Source of the DNA: Oceanicella sp. SM1341
GTDB taxonomy: Bacteria > Pseudomonadota > Alphaproteobacteria > Rhodobacterales > Rhodobacteraceae
Direction of reading: 5' to 3'
NCBI RefSeq assembly: GCF_003448965.1
Contig: NZ_QRGC01000018.1
Span: forward strand, 1 to 64,000
DNA length: 64,000 bases
Shown: one piece after another, positions 55,657-64,000 of the stretch
Layout: each line of letters begins with the position of its first letter
How positions within the stretch are numbered: position 1 is the stretch's first letter
Notes under the pieces: model-generated
Database searches by the model: none
What the model saw: the letters and a program-made list of their open reading frames with translations, nothing else
What the model was told of the DNA's origin: nothing
Made by a program: the position numbers and the translations under genes

Positions 55657-56478
55657 ATGCTGCGCACTTCCTTGCCCGTTGCCCTGGTCGCGGGGCTTGC
55701 CTTCGCCGCGCCGGCGCTGGCGGCGGATGAATTCATCACCGTCCAGTCGACCACCTCGACGCAGAATTCCGGGCTCTACGACTACCTGCTGCCGATCTAC
55801 ACCGGGAAGACCGGGGTGGAGGTGCGCGTGGTCGCCGTGGGCACCGGCCAGGCGATCAAGAACGCGATGAATTGCGATGGCGACGTGCTGTTCGTGCACG
55901 CGAAGCCCGCGGAGGAGAAATTCGTCGCCGACGGCTACGCCGCCCAGCGCACCGACGTGATGTACAACGATTTCGTCATCGTGGGCCCGGCGGCGGACCC
56001 GGCCGGGGTGAAGGGCTCGAACGACGTGGTGGCCTCGCTGGAGAAGATCGCGGGCGCCGAGGCGCCCTTCGCCTCGCGCGGCGATGACAGCGGCACCAAC
56101 AAGGCCGAGCTCATCCTGTGGCAGGACGCCGGCATCGACCCCGCCGCCGCCTCGGGCAGCTGGTACCGCGAGACCGGCTCGGGCATGGGCGCCACGCTCA
56201 ACACCGCCGTGGGCATGAACGCCTACAGCCTCACCGACCGCGCCACCTGGATCAGCTTCGAGAACAAGGGCGATTTCGAGGTGCTGGTGGAGGGCGACGA
56301 GAAGCTGTTCAACCAGTACGGCATCATGGCCGTGAGCCAGGACAAGTGCCCCGGCGTGAAGGCCGAGGCCGCGCAGCAGTTCGTCGACTGGGTGCTCTCG
56401 CCCGAGGGGCAGGAGACCATCGCCGGCTACAAGGTGAACGGCCAGGAGCTGTTCTTCCCGAACGCGCCGAAAAGCTGA
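55657..56478 (+). CDS. tupA: TupA-like tungstate-binding periplasmic protein
   Basis: The product (273 residues) has a signal peptide ending at APALAADE (about residue 22). The oxyanion-binding motif VQSTTSTQNSGLYDYLLP and VVAVGTGQAIKNAMNCDGDV (20 residues) with FVHAKPAEEKF are typical of TupA/WtpA-type tungstate receptors. FASRGDDSGTNKAELILW and GMGATLNTAVGMNAYSLTDR (20 residues) also match. These feed tungstate to a TupB-TupC transporter for tungstoenzymes. No tupB or tupC follows here; a terminator comes directly after, so it is an orphan receptor in this window. Confidence 0.88.
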   Translation: MLRTSLPVALVAGLAFAAPALAADEFITVQSTTSTQNSGLYDYLLPIYTGKTGVEVRVVAVGTGQAIKNAMNCDGDVLFVHAKPAEEKFVADGYAAQRTDVMYNDFVIVGPAADPAGVKGSNDVVASLEKIAGAEAPFASRGDDSGTNKAELILWQDAGIDPAAASGSWYRETGSGMGATLNTAVGMNAYSLTDRATWISFENKGDFEVLVEGDEKLFNQYGIMAVSQDKCPGVKAEAAQQFVDWVLSPEGQETIAGYKVNGQELFFPNAPKS

Positions 56479-56516
56479 GGCGCGCGGACGCCAGGGCCCC
56501 GGCCCCGCAGATCGCG

Positions 56517-56550
56517 ACGGCCCGCCCCCATCCGGGGCGGGCCGTTTGCT
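56517..56550 (+). terminator. Rho-independent terminator after tupA
   Basis: ACGGCCCGCCCC (56517-56528) pairs perfectly with GGGGCGGGCCGT (56534-56545) around a 5-base loop and is followed by TTGCTTTTT. It closes the tupA transcript 38 nt after its stop. Confidence 0.88.
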
Positions 56551-56800
56551 TTTTCCGGGGCCGCCCCCATCCCGGGTGGGCCGTTTGCCTTCCGGGGGCC
56601 GCGCCGCCCGAGGCGGACCATCTCCTTTCAGTGGTGGCCCCGCGCCGGGAGCGGCCGTCGGCCGTTCGAGCGGGCCCCGCCGGTGGCAGGCCGACTGCCG
56701 TTCGGGTGATGCCCGCGGCCAGAGAGAGCCGTCCGCCGTTCGAGAGGGGCCCCAGCGGGGACGGGGCGTCTGCTGTCCGGGGGGCCGCCCGCGCACGCGG
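56546..56800. repeat. Decayed tandem array related to the tupA terminator
   Basis: After the terminator, units of roughly 36-44 bp recur with growing divergence. Each holds a G+C-rich inverted part and a segment like GGGCCGTTTGC, GGCCGTCGGCCGTTCG or GCCGTCCGCCGTTCG. The second unit is near-identical to the terminator itself. About six decayed copies fill the gap up to the PHP-domain gene at 56812; no gene is supported in this stretch. Confidence 0.6.
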
Positions 56801-56811
56801 GCGGCGGCGCG

Positions 56812-57735
56812 TCAGTCGCGCCAGACCGGGTTGGTCCAGGCGCGGCGGCCGGCGGCGTCGATCACCGTCACCCGGGCCCAGGGGCTCGCCGCAACCCGGC
56901 CGAGCGGGATGCGCACCCGGGTCATCGAGGCGCCGTGGCGCGTGGCGGTGCCCGAGCCCTGGCCCTGCACCACGATCACCGAGGCGGGGGAGCAGGCCAC
57001 CTCCATCTCGTCACCTTCCAGGCTCAGGTCGGTGATTTCGGGCCCGGTGCTGGCGTAGTAGGCGCCGGCTTTCAGGGCCGCGAGCAGGGCCTCGGGGGTG
57101 TTTTCCTCGGCCTTCACCATGGTCCAGCCGCCGAAATGGTCGGGCGCGTGGAAATGCGCGTCGTCGGTGGCCACAAGCCCGAGGCGCCGGCCCTCGGTGA
57201 GGAGCAGGTCGAGCGTGTGCAGCCCGTCGCCCCGGTCGCATTCCACCGCGCAGCCGTGGTTGTAGACCTCCACCGCGTGGGCGGCCTCGATGGAGCGGGC
57301 ATCCGCCTCGGTGAGGCCCGACCAGTGCGGGTGCGCCACCGCCACGAAGGCCCCCGCCGCCCGGGCGCGGGCCGCGATCTCGGCGCCGCTTTCCTGGTCG
57401 GGCACGGGGGAGAAGGAGGGCGAGTTCGAGGGCGCGAAATCCGCCGGCAGGCCGACGGCGAGGATGTGCCACAGCTCGCCGTTCGCCATGGCGCCGGAGT
57501 GCAGCTCGGCGCCCGGGATGGTGGTGAACCGGTTGGTGCGGAAGCCTTCCGTGGGCGTGATCGGATAGCCGAAGGCGCCGACGAAATGGTCGGTGAGGCT
57601 GATGAAGTCATAGCCCTCCGCCGCGTAGCGCGCACAGACCTCGGCGGGCGGCAGGGCGCCGTCGGAGCGGTTCGAGTGGGTGTGCAGGTTGCCGCGCCAG
57701 AACCGGCCCGGGGCGGCGAAGGCGATGGGTCGCAT
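56812..57735 (-). CDS. PHP-domain metal-dependent hydrolase
   Basis: The protein has 307 residues in the PHP superfamily of phosphoesterases. Metal-binding motifs are in order: NLHTHSNRSDGALPP, DFISLTDHF, GAELHSG, AVAHPHWSG and LVATDDAHFHAPD. The C-terminal 80 residues form a beta-rich domain (DLSLEGDEMEVACSP). The substrate is unknown; relatives hydrolyse phosphate esters or nucleotides. ATG 57735 is preceded by CGAGGAGCACCC. It is divergent from the ABC importer operon, 249 nt away, and may share its regulation. Confidence 0.88.
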   Translation of the reverse strand: MRPIAFAAPGRFWRGNLHTHSNRSDGALPPAEVCARYAAEGYDFISLTDHFVGAFGYPITPTEGFRTNRFTTIPGAELHSGAMANGELWHILAVGLPADFAPSNSPSFSPVPDQESGAEIAARARAAGAFVAVAHPHWSGLTEADARSIEAAHAVEVYNHGCAVECDRGDGLHTLDLLLTEGRRLGLVATDDAHFHAPDHFGGWTMVKAEENTPEALLAALKAGAYYASTGPEITDLSLEGDEMEVACSPASVIVVQGQGSGTATRHGASMTRVRIPLGRVAASPWARVTVIDAAGRRAWTNPVWRD

Positions 57736-57984
57736 GGGTGCTCCTCGCTGGAATTGCGCCCCATGGCGTGCCGCAAGCGGCGCCGGCGCGCAAGCCCGTG
57801 TCCGGCCCGCGCCGCATTTCCCGCCACCCGGGCGCGGCACTGCCCGATTTGCGGGCGGGTGCGGGCAAAGCGCCGCGCCTCGCTGCGGCGCTCTTGTGCA
57901 GCCGCGCGGGCTCTGCTTGAGTTTACGGACGCTCCTCGCTGCCGGGGGCGCCAAAAAAGACCGGGTCCGACAGGGAAGACCGAC

Positions 57985-58989
57985 ATGAAACAGATCCTCA
58001 GCCTCGCGGCCGCAGCCATGCTGGCCGCCGGCGGTGCGCTTGCCGATACCGCCGTGAGCTTTTCCAACGACTGGAAATGGGAGGGGCCGGCCGCGCCGCT
58101 GCTCCTCGCCCTCGACAAGGGCTATTACGCCGACGAGGGGCTGGACGTGACCATGGACACCGGCAACGGCTCGCTCGAGGCGATCCCGCGCGTGGCCTCG
58201 GGCACCTACCAGTTCGGCGCCTCCGACATCAATTCGCTGATCAAGTTCCGCGACCAGAACCCGGACATGAAGGTTACGGCGATCTTCATGATCTACAACA
58301 AGCCGCCCTTTGCCATCGTGGGGCGCAAGTCGCTCGGCGTGAGCGCGCCGAAGGACCTGGAGGGCAAGACCCTCGGAGCCCCGGCGCCCGACGGCGCCTA
58401 TGCCCAGTGGAAGGCCTTCGTGAAGGCCAACGGCATCGACGCGGAGAAGGTGACCATCGAGAACGTCGGCTTCCCGGTGCGCGAGCCGATGCTGGCCCAG
58501 GGCAAGGTGGACGCGATCACCGGCTTCTCCTTCTCCTCCTTCATCAACCTCAAGGCCAACGGCGTGCCGGAGGAGGACATCTCCACCATCCTGATGGCCG
58601 ATCACGGGCTCGACCTCTACGGCAACGTGATCCTGGTGAACCCCGATTTCGCGGCGGAGAACCCGGACGCGGTGAAGGCCTTCCTGCGCGCCACCGTGAA
58701 GGGCTTCCTCGAAACCCGGGCCGACCCCGAGGCGGCGGTGAAATACGTGATCGCGCACAACGACGTGGCGCGCGAGCCGGTGGAGCTGGAGCGGCTGCAG
58801 ATGGCGCTGGCGCAGAACATCTTCACCGAAGAGGTGATGGCCAACGGGCTCGGCGGGGTCGACATGGCGCGGCTCGAGCGCTCGATCGACCAGATCGCCG
58901 ACACCTACGACTTCACCGCCCGCCCCGCGGCGGAGGAGGTGTTTGACGCCTCCTTCCTGCCCGAGCCCGCCGAGCGCGCCGTTCCCTGA
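57985..58989 (+). CDS. ABC importer substrate-binding protein (NMT1/THI5-like)
   Basis: The protein has 334 residues. The signal peptide ends at AAGGALADTA (about residue 21). The mature part shows the NMT1/SsuA pattern: PLLLALDKGYYADEGLDVTM (20 residues), GTYQFGASDINSLIKF, PPFAIVGRKSLGV, LEGKTLGAPAPDGAY and the hinge GKVDAITGFSFSSF. Such proteins bind pyrimidines, sulfonates, nitrate, riboflavin precursors and others; the ligand cannot be read. ATG 57985 follows CAGGGAAGACCG. The stop overlaps the ATPase gene by one base. Confidence 0.88.
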   Translation: MKQILSLAAAAMLAAGGALADTAVSFSNDWKWEGPAAPLLLALDKGYYADEGLDVTMDTGNGSLEAIPRVASGTYQFGASDINSLIKFRDQNPDMKVTAIFMIYNKPPFAIVGRKSLGVSAPKDLEGKTLGAPAPDGAYAQWKAFVKANGIDAEKVTIENVGFPVREPMLAQGKVDAITGFSFSSFINLKANGVPEEDISTILMADHGLDLYGNVILVNPDFAAENPDAVKAFLRATVKGFLETRADPEAAVKYVIAHNDVAREPVELERLQMALAQNIFTEEVMANGLGGVDMARLERSIDQIADTYDFTARPAAEEVFDASFLPEPAERAVP

Positions 58990-59777
58990 TGGGTTTCGTC
59001 GAGATCGAGGACGTCTCGCTGCGCTACCGTGCGCAGGGCGCGGAGGAGGGCACGCTCGCGGTCGAGGGGCTGAACCTCTCGGTGGAGGAGGGCGCCTTCG
59101 TGGCGGTGGTGGGGCCGTCGGGCTGCGGGAAATCCTCGCTGATGCGGCTCGCCACGGGCCTGCATTTCCCCACCACCGGGCGGGTCTCGGTGGCGGGGGC
59201 GCCGGTGAAGGGGCCGGTCTCGGTGGCCGGCATGGCGTTCCAGAACCCGGTGATGCTGCCCTGGCGGCTCACGCGCGACAACGTGCTGCTGCCGCTCGAG
59301 GTGGTGCAGCCGCACCGGAGCCGGCTGCGGCGCAACCGCGCCGAGTACCGTGCCCGGGCCGAGGCGCTGCTCGCCACGGTGGGGCTGGCGGGGCAGGGGG
59401 GCAAGTATCCCTGGCAGCTCTCGGGCGGCATGCAGCAGCGCGCCTCGCTGTGCCGCGCGCTGATCCACGAGCCGCGGCTGGTGATGCTCGACGAGCCCTT
59501 CGGTGCGCTCGACGCCTTCACCCGCGAGGAACTGTGGTGCGTGATGCGCGACCTGCACGCCGAGAAGCGCTTCACCGCCATCCTGGTGACGCATGATCTG
59601 CGCGAGGCGGTGTTCCTCGCCGACCGGATCTTCGTGATGTCGGCGCGGCCGGGGCGGGTGATCGCGGTGCGCGACGTGCCCATGCCGCGGCCGCGCGACA
59701 TCTCGGTGACCTACACGCCGGAGTTCTCGGAGATCGTGCACGAGCTGCGCGGGCATATCGCGGAGGCACGGGCATGA
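58989..59777 (+). CDS. ABC importer ATPase (SsuB/TauB-type)
   Basis: The protein has 262 residues. Walker A GPSGCGKSSLMRLATGL, Q-loop MAFQNPVMLPWRLTRDN, signature LSGGMQQRASLCRALI, Walker B LVMLDEPFGALDAFTREEL and switch His TILVTHDLREAV (here AILVTHDLREAV) are all present and typical of the nitrate/sulfonate/taurine class. It starts one base inside the upstream stop codon. After it comes a 253-nt spacer with a palindrome before the permease gene. Confidence 0.94.
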   Translation: MGFVEIEDVSLRYRAQGAEEGTLAVEGLNLSVEEGAFVAVVGPSGCGKSSLMRLATGLHFPTTGRVSVAGAPVKGPVSVAGMAFQNPVMLPWRLTRDNVLLPLEVVQPHRSRLRRNRAEYRARAEALLATVGLAGQGGKYPWQLSGGMQQRASLCRALIHEPRLVMLDEPFGALDAFTREELWCVMRDLHAEKRFTAILVTHDLREAVFLADRIFVMSARPGRVIAVRDVPMPRPRDISVTYTPEFSEIVHELRGHIAEARA

Positions 59778-59827
59778 GGCGCGGCCCGACCGGGAAGGCG
59801 CCGGGGGCCGGGGGCGCGCGGGGCGAG

Positions 59828-59848
59828 GCCCCGGGTCAGGCCCGGGGC
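59828..59848. repeat. REP-like palindrome inside the importer operon
   Basis: GCCCCGGG (59828-59835) and CCCGGGGC (59841-59848) pair around TCAGG. CCCCGGG-TCA-type palindromes are widespread repetitive elements in alphaproteobacteria. It occupies the 253-nt spacer between ATPase and permease and makes the small open frame 59774-60031 unlikely to be a gene. Confidence 0.6.
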
Positions 59849-60030
59849 AGCGGGGTGCCCGGGCCGGAGGCGGGGGGAGGCCGCTCTGCCGGGTTCCGAT
59901 CCCACAAGGGGGCCGTGCGCCAGGCCGCGCCGGAGGAGGCGCCGGCCCGGCCGGCACCGCTTGCCCCGCACAACCGCTCGCGCCGGCCGGCACCGCTCTG
60001 GGCGCATCGCGACGAGGGGGAGGAGCGCTG

Positions 60031-60801
60031 ATGGCCGCGCGCATCGACTGGGTGAAGGCCGCCCCCTGGCTCTGCACCATCGGCCTCTTCCTGATCTGGG
60101 AGGCGGCGGTGCGCCTGCTGGGCGTGCCCTATTACATCCTGCCCGCGCCCACGGCGGTGGCCTACGCGGCGGGCGAATTTGCCGGCGGGCTCTGGCGCAA
60201 CTCGCTGCAGACGCTCTGGACCACGGCGGCGGGCTTCGGTCTCGCCATCGTCTTCGGGCTGGGGCTCGGGCTCTTCATCGGCTGGGACCGGCGCATCTAC
60301 GCCGGGCTCTACCCGCTGATGATCGGCTTCAACTCCATCCCCAAGGTGGCGGTGGTGCCCATCCTGGTGCTGTGGTTCGGCACCGGCTGGCTGCCGGCCG
60401 TGCTCACCGCCTTCCTGATCTCCTTCTTTCCCATCGTGGTGAATGTGGCCACGGGGCTTGCCACCATCGAGCCGGAAATGGAGGATGTGCTGCGTGCCCT
60501 CGGCGCGAAGAAGTTCGACATCATGACGAAAGTGGGCATTCCGCGCTCGCTGCCGTTCTTCTTCGGGTCGCTCAAGGTGGCGATCACGCTGGCCTTCATC
60601 GGCTCGGTTCTCTCCGAGACGGTTGCGGCCAACGCGGGGCTGGGGCACATGATGTTGACGGCGCAGGCGAATTTTGAAGTGCCCCTGGTCTTCGCCTGTC
60701 TCATCGCGCTCGCGGTGGAGGGTATCGGCATGTACGCGCTGATGGCCTGGCTCGAGAAACGCATGACCGGCTGGGCACAGAGATCCGGGTTCAATCGCTG
60801 A
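60031..60801 (+). CDS. ABC importer permease (SsuC/TauC-type)
   Basis: The protein has 256 residues with about six membrane segments. The N-terminal YYILPAPTAVAYAAGEF stretch and the EAA loop EPEMEDVLRALGAKKFDIMT (20 residues) with KVGIPRSLPFFFGSLKVAI are typical of permeases of the nitrate/sulfonate class. GGGGGAGGAGCGCTG precedes ATG 60031. Its stop overlaps the amidase start by one base, so import and the amidase are linked in expression. Confidence 0.93.
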   Translation: MAARIDWVKAAPWLCTIGLFLIWEAAVRLLGVPYYILPAPTAVAYAAGEFAGGLWRNSLQTLWTTAAGFGLAIVFGLGLGLFIGWDRRIYAGLYPLMIGFNSIPKVAVVPILVLWFGTGWLPAVLTAFLISFFPIVVNVATGLATIEPEMEDVLRALGAKKFDIMTKVGIPRSLPFFFGSLKVAITLAFIGSVLSETVAANAGLGHMMLTAQANFEVPLVFACLIALAVEGIGMYALMAWLEKRMTGWAQRSGFNR

Positions 60802-62258
60802 TGTCCATTTCACAGGCATACGAAGATCATGACGGGCTCGGCCTTGCCGCGCTGGTCGCCGCGGGGCAGGTCACGCCCGACGAGCTGCTCGACGAGGCGC
60901 TGGCGCGGGCCGAGGCCCTCGACCCAGCCCTCACCTGCCTCACCCAGCTCAGGCCGGAGACCGCGCGCCGCCATATCGGCGACGGGCTGCCCGAGGGCAG
61001 CTTCGCCGGCGTGCCCTTCCTGCTCAAGGATCTCGGCGCCGAGGCGGTGGACTTTCCGGCCAACAACGGGTCGCGCCTGCTGGCCGACACGGTCTACCCG
61101 GGCGACAGCGAGCTCTACACCCGGCTGAAGGCCACCGGCCTCGTGACCTTCGGGCGCACCACCTCGCCCGAGGGCGGCGTGGGCCCGGTGACGGAGGCGG
61201 CCGTCTACGGCGGCCCCACGCGCAACCCCTGGAACCTCGACCACACCTCCGGCGGCTCCTCGGGCGGGGCGGCGGCGGCGGTGGCGGCGGGCATCGTGCC
61301 GATGGCGCATGGCTCGGACGGCGGTGGCTCGGTGCGCATCCCGGCCTCCTCCTGCGGGCTCTTCGGCTTCAAGGCCACCCGCGCGCGCCTGCCCGACGGG
61401 CCGTTTTCCGGCGAGGGCTGGGCCGGCATGGCGATCGACGGTTTCCTCACCCGCTCGGTGCGCGACACGGCGGCGCTGCTCGATGCCTGCTCGGGCCCCG
61501 ACCTCGGCGCGCCCTACGTGGCGCCGCCGCTGAAGGGCACCTTCATGGACGCGCTCTCCCGCCCCTCCGGGCGGCTGCGCGTGGCGGTGTGCCCCACCTC
61601 GCTCACCGGCGAGCCGATCCACCCCGAATGCGCCACCGCGGTGGCCGACGCGGCCAAGCTGCTGGAAACCCTCGGCCACCACGTGGAGGAAGCCCGGCCC
61701 GAGGCGAGCACCCTGCGGATGATGAAGGCCTGGACGGTGATCGTGGGCTGCGGCACGGCGCTGTGGATCCGCGAGGCGCTGGCCAAGCGCGGCCGCACCC
61801 TGCGCGAGGACGACATCGAGCCGGTGGCGCGCGGCGCGCTGGCCTGGGCGGCCGGGCTCACCGGGCCGGACTATCTCGCCGCGGTGGAGGCCATCCACGA
61901 CTACGGCCGCGAGATGGCGCAGTTCTTCACCACCTACGACGTGCTGCTCACCGCCACGCTGGCCGAGCCGCCGGCCGAGGTGGGCCGCTTCCGCCACCGC
62001 TCGGAAGACTTTGCCGAATATCGGAACGGGCCGCAGGGCGTGTTTCCCTATTCGCCCTTCACCGCAGCCTTCAACGCCACCGGCCAGCCCGCGGCCTCGC
62101 TGCCGCTGCACTGGAGCGAAAACGGCCTGCCGGTGGGGGTGCACCTTGCCGCGCCCTTCGGCGAGGACACCTTGCTGATGGCGCTCTGTGCCGAGATCGA
62201 GGCGGCGCGGCCCTGGTTTCACCGCCGGCCGCCCGCCGCCAACCGCTACCAGCCCTGA
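60801..62258 (+). CDS. Amidase-signature hydrolase coupled to the importer
   Basis: The protein has 485 residues. The Ser-cisSer-Lys triad is visible: Lys in PFLLKDLGAE, the glycine/serine stretch HTSGGSSGGAAAAVAAGIVP with GSDGGGSVRIPAS, and the conserved GLFGFKATRARLP that follows. The C-terminal half has AFNATGQPAASLPLHWSENG (20 residues) and LPVGVHLAAPFGED. It hydrolyses some amide or ester in the cytoplasm. Tight coupling to the upstream importer suggests the imported compound, or a product of it, is the substrate. GatA is unlikely, because gatB and gatC are absent. Confidence 0.9.
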   Translation: MSISQAYEDHDGLGLAALVAAGQVTPDELLDEALARAEALDPALTCLTQLRPETARRHIGDGLPEGSFAGVPFLLKDLGAEAVDFPANNGSRLLADTVYPGDSELYTRLKATGLVTFGRTTSPEGGVGPVTEAAVYGGPTRNPWNLDHTSGGSSGGAAAAVAAGIVPMAHGSDGGGSVRIPASSCGLFGFKATRARLPDGPFSGEGWAGMAIDGFLTRSVRDTAALLDACSGPDLGAPYVAPPLKGTFMDALSRPSGRLRVAVCPTSLTGEPIHPECATAVADAAKLLETLGHHVEEARPEASTLRMMKAWTVIVGCGTALWIREALAKRGRTLREDDIEPVARGALAWAAGLTGPDYLAAVEAIHDYGREMAQFFTTYDVLLTATLAEPPAEVGRFRHRSEDFAEYRNGPQGVFPYSPFTAAFNATGQPAASLPLHWSENGLPVGVHLAAPFGEDTLLMALCAEIEAARPWFHRRPPAANRYQP

Positions 62259-62354
62259 GAGGAGGCCAGGGCACGCCCCCGGGAGCGGGGCGCTCGCACA
62301 GGAAGACCATGCCCCGGGCGGCTCCCGCGCCCGGGACGGGAACGAGGGTGACAC

Positions 62355-63467
62355 ATGCAGGCTCCAGCGCCGACCGACACGACTTCCCCGCTGCCGGCCA
62401 TCGAGGCCCGCCGGGTGACGAAGATCTTCGGAGAGGGAGACGACGCGTTCCAGGCGCTCGACGCCGTTTCGCTCAGCATCCGGGAAAACGAGTTCTTCAC
62501 GCTGCTGGGCCCCTCGGGCTGCGGCAAGACCACGCTGCTGCGGCTCATCGCCGGGTTCGAGCAGCCCTCGGCCGGGCATATCCTGCTGGAGGGGAAGAAC
62601 ATCTCCAACCTGCCGCCCTACAAGCGGCCGGTGAACACGGTCTTCCAGTCCTACGCGCTGTTCCCGCATCTGACCGTGGCGCAGAACATCGCCTTCGGCC
62701 TGCAGCGGCTGGGCAAGCCGAAGGCCGAAGTGGCCGACACGGTGGAGCGCATGCTGCGGCTGGTGAAGATGGAGCACCTGAAGGACCGGCGCACCTCCAA
62801 CATCTCCGGCGGCCAGCAGCAGCGCGTGGCGCTCGCGCGCGCGCTGGCGCCCCGGCCGAGGGTGCTGCTGCTCGACGAGCCGCTCTCCGCGCTCGACCTC
62901 AAGCTGCGCAAGGAGATGCAGATCGAGCTCAAGCGCCTGCAGGGCGAGACCGGCATCACCTTCATCTTCGTCACCCATGACCAGGAGGAGGCGCTCACCA
63001 TGTCCGACCGCATCGCGGTGATGTCGGAGGGCAAGGTGCTGCAGGTGGGCGGCCCGCGCGAGATCTACGACCGCCCGGCCGACCGGTTCGTCGCGAGCTT
63101 CATCGGCGACACCAACTTCCTGCCCGCGCAGGTGATCTCCACCGCCGGGCCGCGCGCCCGGCTCGCGGTCTGCGGGGTGGAGATCTCCGCCGCGCTGCCC
63201 GAGGGGGTGGAAGGCCCGGCGCTGACCATGGCGCTGCGCCCCGAGCAGCTCCGCCTCGAGGCGGCGGGGGCGGCGGGTGCCTTGCAGGGCGTGCTGAAGG
63301 ACACGGTCTATTTCGGCACCGACACGCATTTCCACATCACGCTCACCGACGGCACGCCGCTCATCGCCCGGGTGCAGAACGCCCGCACCGCCGAGCATGC
63401 CTTCCGCGTGGGCGAGCCGATCGGCGCCCGCCCTCAGGCCGATGCCCTCCAGGCGCTGCACGACTGA
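62355..63467 (+). CDS. potA: PotA-type polyamine ABC importer ATPase
   Basis: The product (370 residues) has Walker [21 protein letters not shown] (20 residues), Q-loop [13 protein letters not shown], signature [15 protein letters not shown], Walker [20 protein letters not shown] and switch His [15 protein letters not shown] domain ([13 protein letters not shown]) follows after about residue 250. Length and the neighbouring permease match PotA of the spermidine/putrescine PotABCD system. It begins 96 nt after the amidase and may be in the same transcript. The stop overlaps the permease start by one base. Confidence 0.93.
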   Translation: MQAPAPTDTTSPLPAIEARRVTKIFGEGDDAFQALDAVSLSIRENEFFTLLGPSGCGKTTLLRLIAGFEQPSAGHILLEGKNISNLPPYKRPVNTVFQSYALFPHLTVAQNIAFGLQRLGKPKAEVADTVERMLRLVKMEHLKDRRTSNISGGQQQRVALARALAPRPRVLLLDEPLSALDLKLRKEMQIELKRLQGETGITFIFVTHDQEEALTMSDRIAVMSEGKVLQVGGPREIYDRPADRFVASFIGDTNFLPAQVISTAGPRARLAVCGVEISAALPEGVEGPALTMALRPEQLRLEAAGAAGALQGVLKDTVYFGTDTHFHITLTDGTPLIARVQNARTAEHAFRVGEPIGARPQADALQALHD

Positions 63468-64000
63468 TGGCGCGCCCCTCTCTCCGCACCCGCTCGCCAG
63501 AGGAGCAGGCCGCGCGCAGCGCCCGCATCCGCGCGAGCTGGCTGCTCTCCACGCCCGCGCTCATCCTGCTCACCTTCGCGGCCTTCGGCCCGCTGCTGAT
63601 CGTGCTCGCCTATTCCTTCGTGGCGCCGGGGGAATATTCCGGCGTGGTGTGGGAGCTCTCGGGCCAGGGCTGGTTCGAGGTGCTCTTCACCCGCGACATC
63701 TTCGATGACACGGTGAGCCTCGCGCAGGCGCATCTGTCGATCTTCTGGCGCTCGGCCTCGCTGTCGCTGCTCACCACGCTCATCACGCTGATCTTCGGCT
63801 TTCCCACCGCCTATTTCATCGCCACCCGGCCGGAGCGCCAGCGCCCGCTGTGGCTGTTCCTCATCACCATCCCGTTCTGGACCAACCTGCTGATCCGCAC
63901 CTTCGCCATCATGGAGGTGATCCGCAACGAGGGCATCGTGAACACGGTGCTGCTCAACCTCGGGATCATCGACCAGCCGCTGCAGATGCTCTACACCTAC
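63467..64000 (+). CDS. potB: PotB-type polyamine importer permease, cut by the window edge
   Basis: The first 178 residues are present and the reading frame continues past the end. After a basic N-terminus come the membrane segment WLLSTPALILLTFAAFGPLL (20 residues), a periplasmic insert, and LSLLTTLITLIFGFPTAYFI (20 residues) with ATRPERQRPLWLF and TIPFWTNLLIRTFA, typical of PotB. The remaining permease PotC and the binding protein PotD are expected beyond the window. This would be a second polyamine importer next to potFGHI. Confidence 0.92.
   Translation, partial: MARPSLRTRSPEEQAARSARIRASWLLSTPALILLTFAAFGPLLIVLAYSFVAPGEYSGVVWELSGQGWFEVLFTRDIFDDTVSLAQAHLSIFWRSASLSLLTTLITLIFGFPTAYFIATRPERQRPLWLFLITIPFWTNLLIRTFAIMEVIRNEGIVNTVLLNLGIIDQPLQMLYTY

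Noticed and set aside
59774-60031. An 85-codon open frame overlapping both the ATPase stop and the permease start
   Set aside because: The translation is low-complexity Gly/Pro/Arg/Ala without motif, and the DNA carries a REP-like palindrome. Overlaps at both ends may be chance in G+C-rich DNA.
60801-62258. GatA subunit of the tRNA amidotransferase
   Set aside because: No gatB or gatC nearby, and the gene is tightly coupled to an ABC importer.

Overview
The window is G+C-rich chromosomal DNA (about 70% by eye) from an alphaproteobacterium, most likely a member of the Rhodobacterales. The evidence is the division and cell wall order ftsW-murG-murC-murB-ddl-ftsQ-ftsA-ftsZ followed by lpxC-bamD-recN, a FtsZ with a very long Ala/Pro/Glu linker, a PcaQ-type pca operon, and many ABC importers typical of marine or soil Rhodobacteraceae. 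The genus cannot be named from the sequence.

Layout. 388-17791: a periplasmic ClpP-fold protein, a 1.3 kb gap, then the right half of the dcw cluster, lpxC, bamD, recN and a DNA-3-methyladenine glycosylase, all on +. 17878-22173: a cytochrome c'-like protein, a D-lactate dehydrogenase-type flavoenzyme (-), a hotdog thioesterase and a ClC chloride channel. 22385-30156: a large RTX-type secreted nuclease, a lone ZnuA with a palindromic operator, an MttB-family methyltransferase and two small exported proteins (-). 30311-33944: the ilvI-ilvH-ilvC operon on -, preceded by an 18-residue Ile/Val/Leu leader peptide and a terminator, which form a transcription attenuator. 34231-38499: a complete putrescine importer potFGHI. 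39119-45954: the protocatechuate operon pcaDCHG-BKACE-pcaB (-), with divergent pcaQ and an IclR regulator. 45984-46058: tRNA-Asn. 46348-52912: a CHAD protein, a sensor kinase with a FixL-like haem PAS domain, a single-domain response regulator and a PAS-GGDEF-EAL protein (-). 53500-57735: mnmD (-) and a divergent MnmC-like FAD oxidase, a lone TupA, and a PHP-domain hydrolase (-). 57985-64000: an NMT1/THI5-type ABC importer coupled to an amidase, then the start of a PotAB-type importer cut by the window edge.

How the genes work together. The dcw block makes lipid-linked peptidoglycan precursors and assembles the divisome. The pca operon opens protocatechuate to beta-ketoadipate enol-lactone and hydrolyses it. 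No pcaIJF is present, but a beta-keto acid cleavage enzyme sits inside the operon and could take the last step. The ilv operon is controlled by translation of its own leader. The haem-PAS kinase, its receiver protein and the nearby c-di-GMP enzyme suggest oxygen or redox signalling.

The most striking non-gene signal is the number of different short tandem repeats in the gaps between genes (units of 7, 7, 8, 24 and 25 bp, plus a decayed array of about 40 bp). Small tight palindromes are also common, including a matched pair that brackets the BKACE gene.
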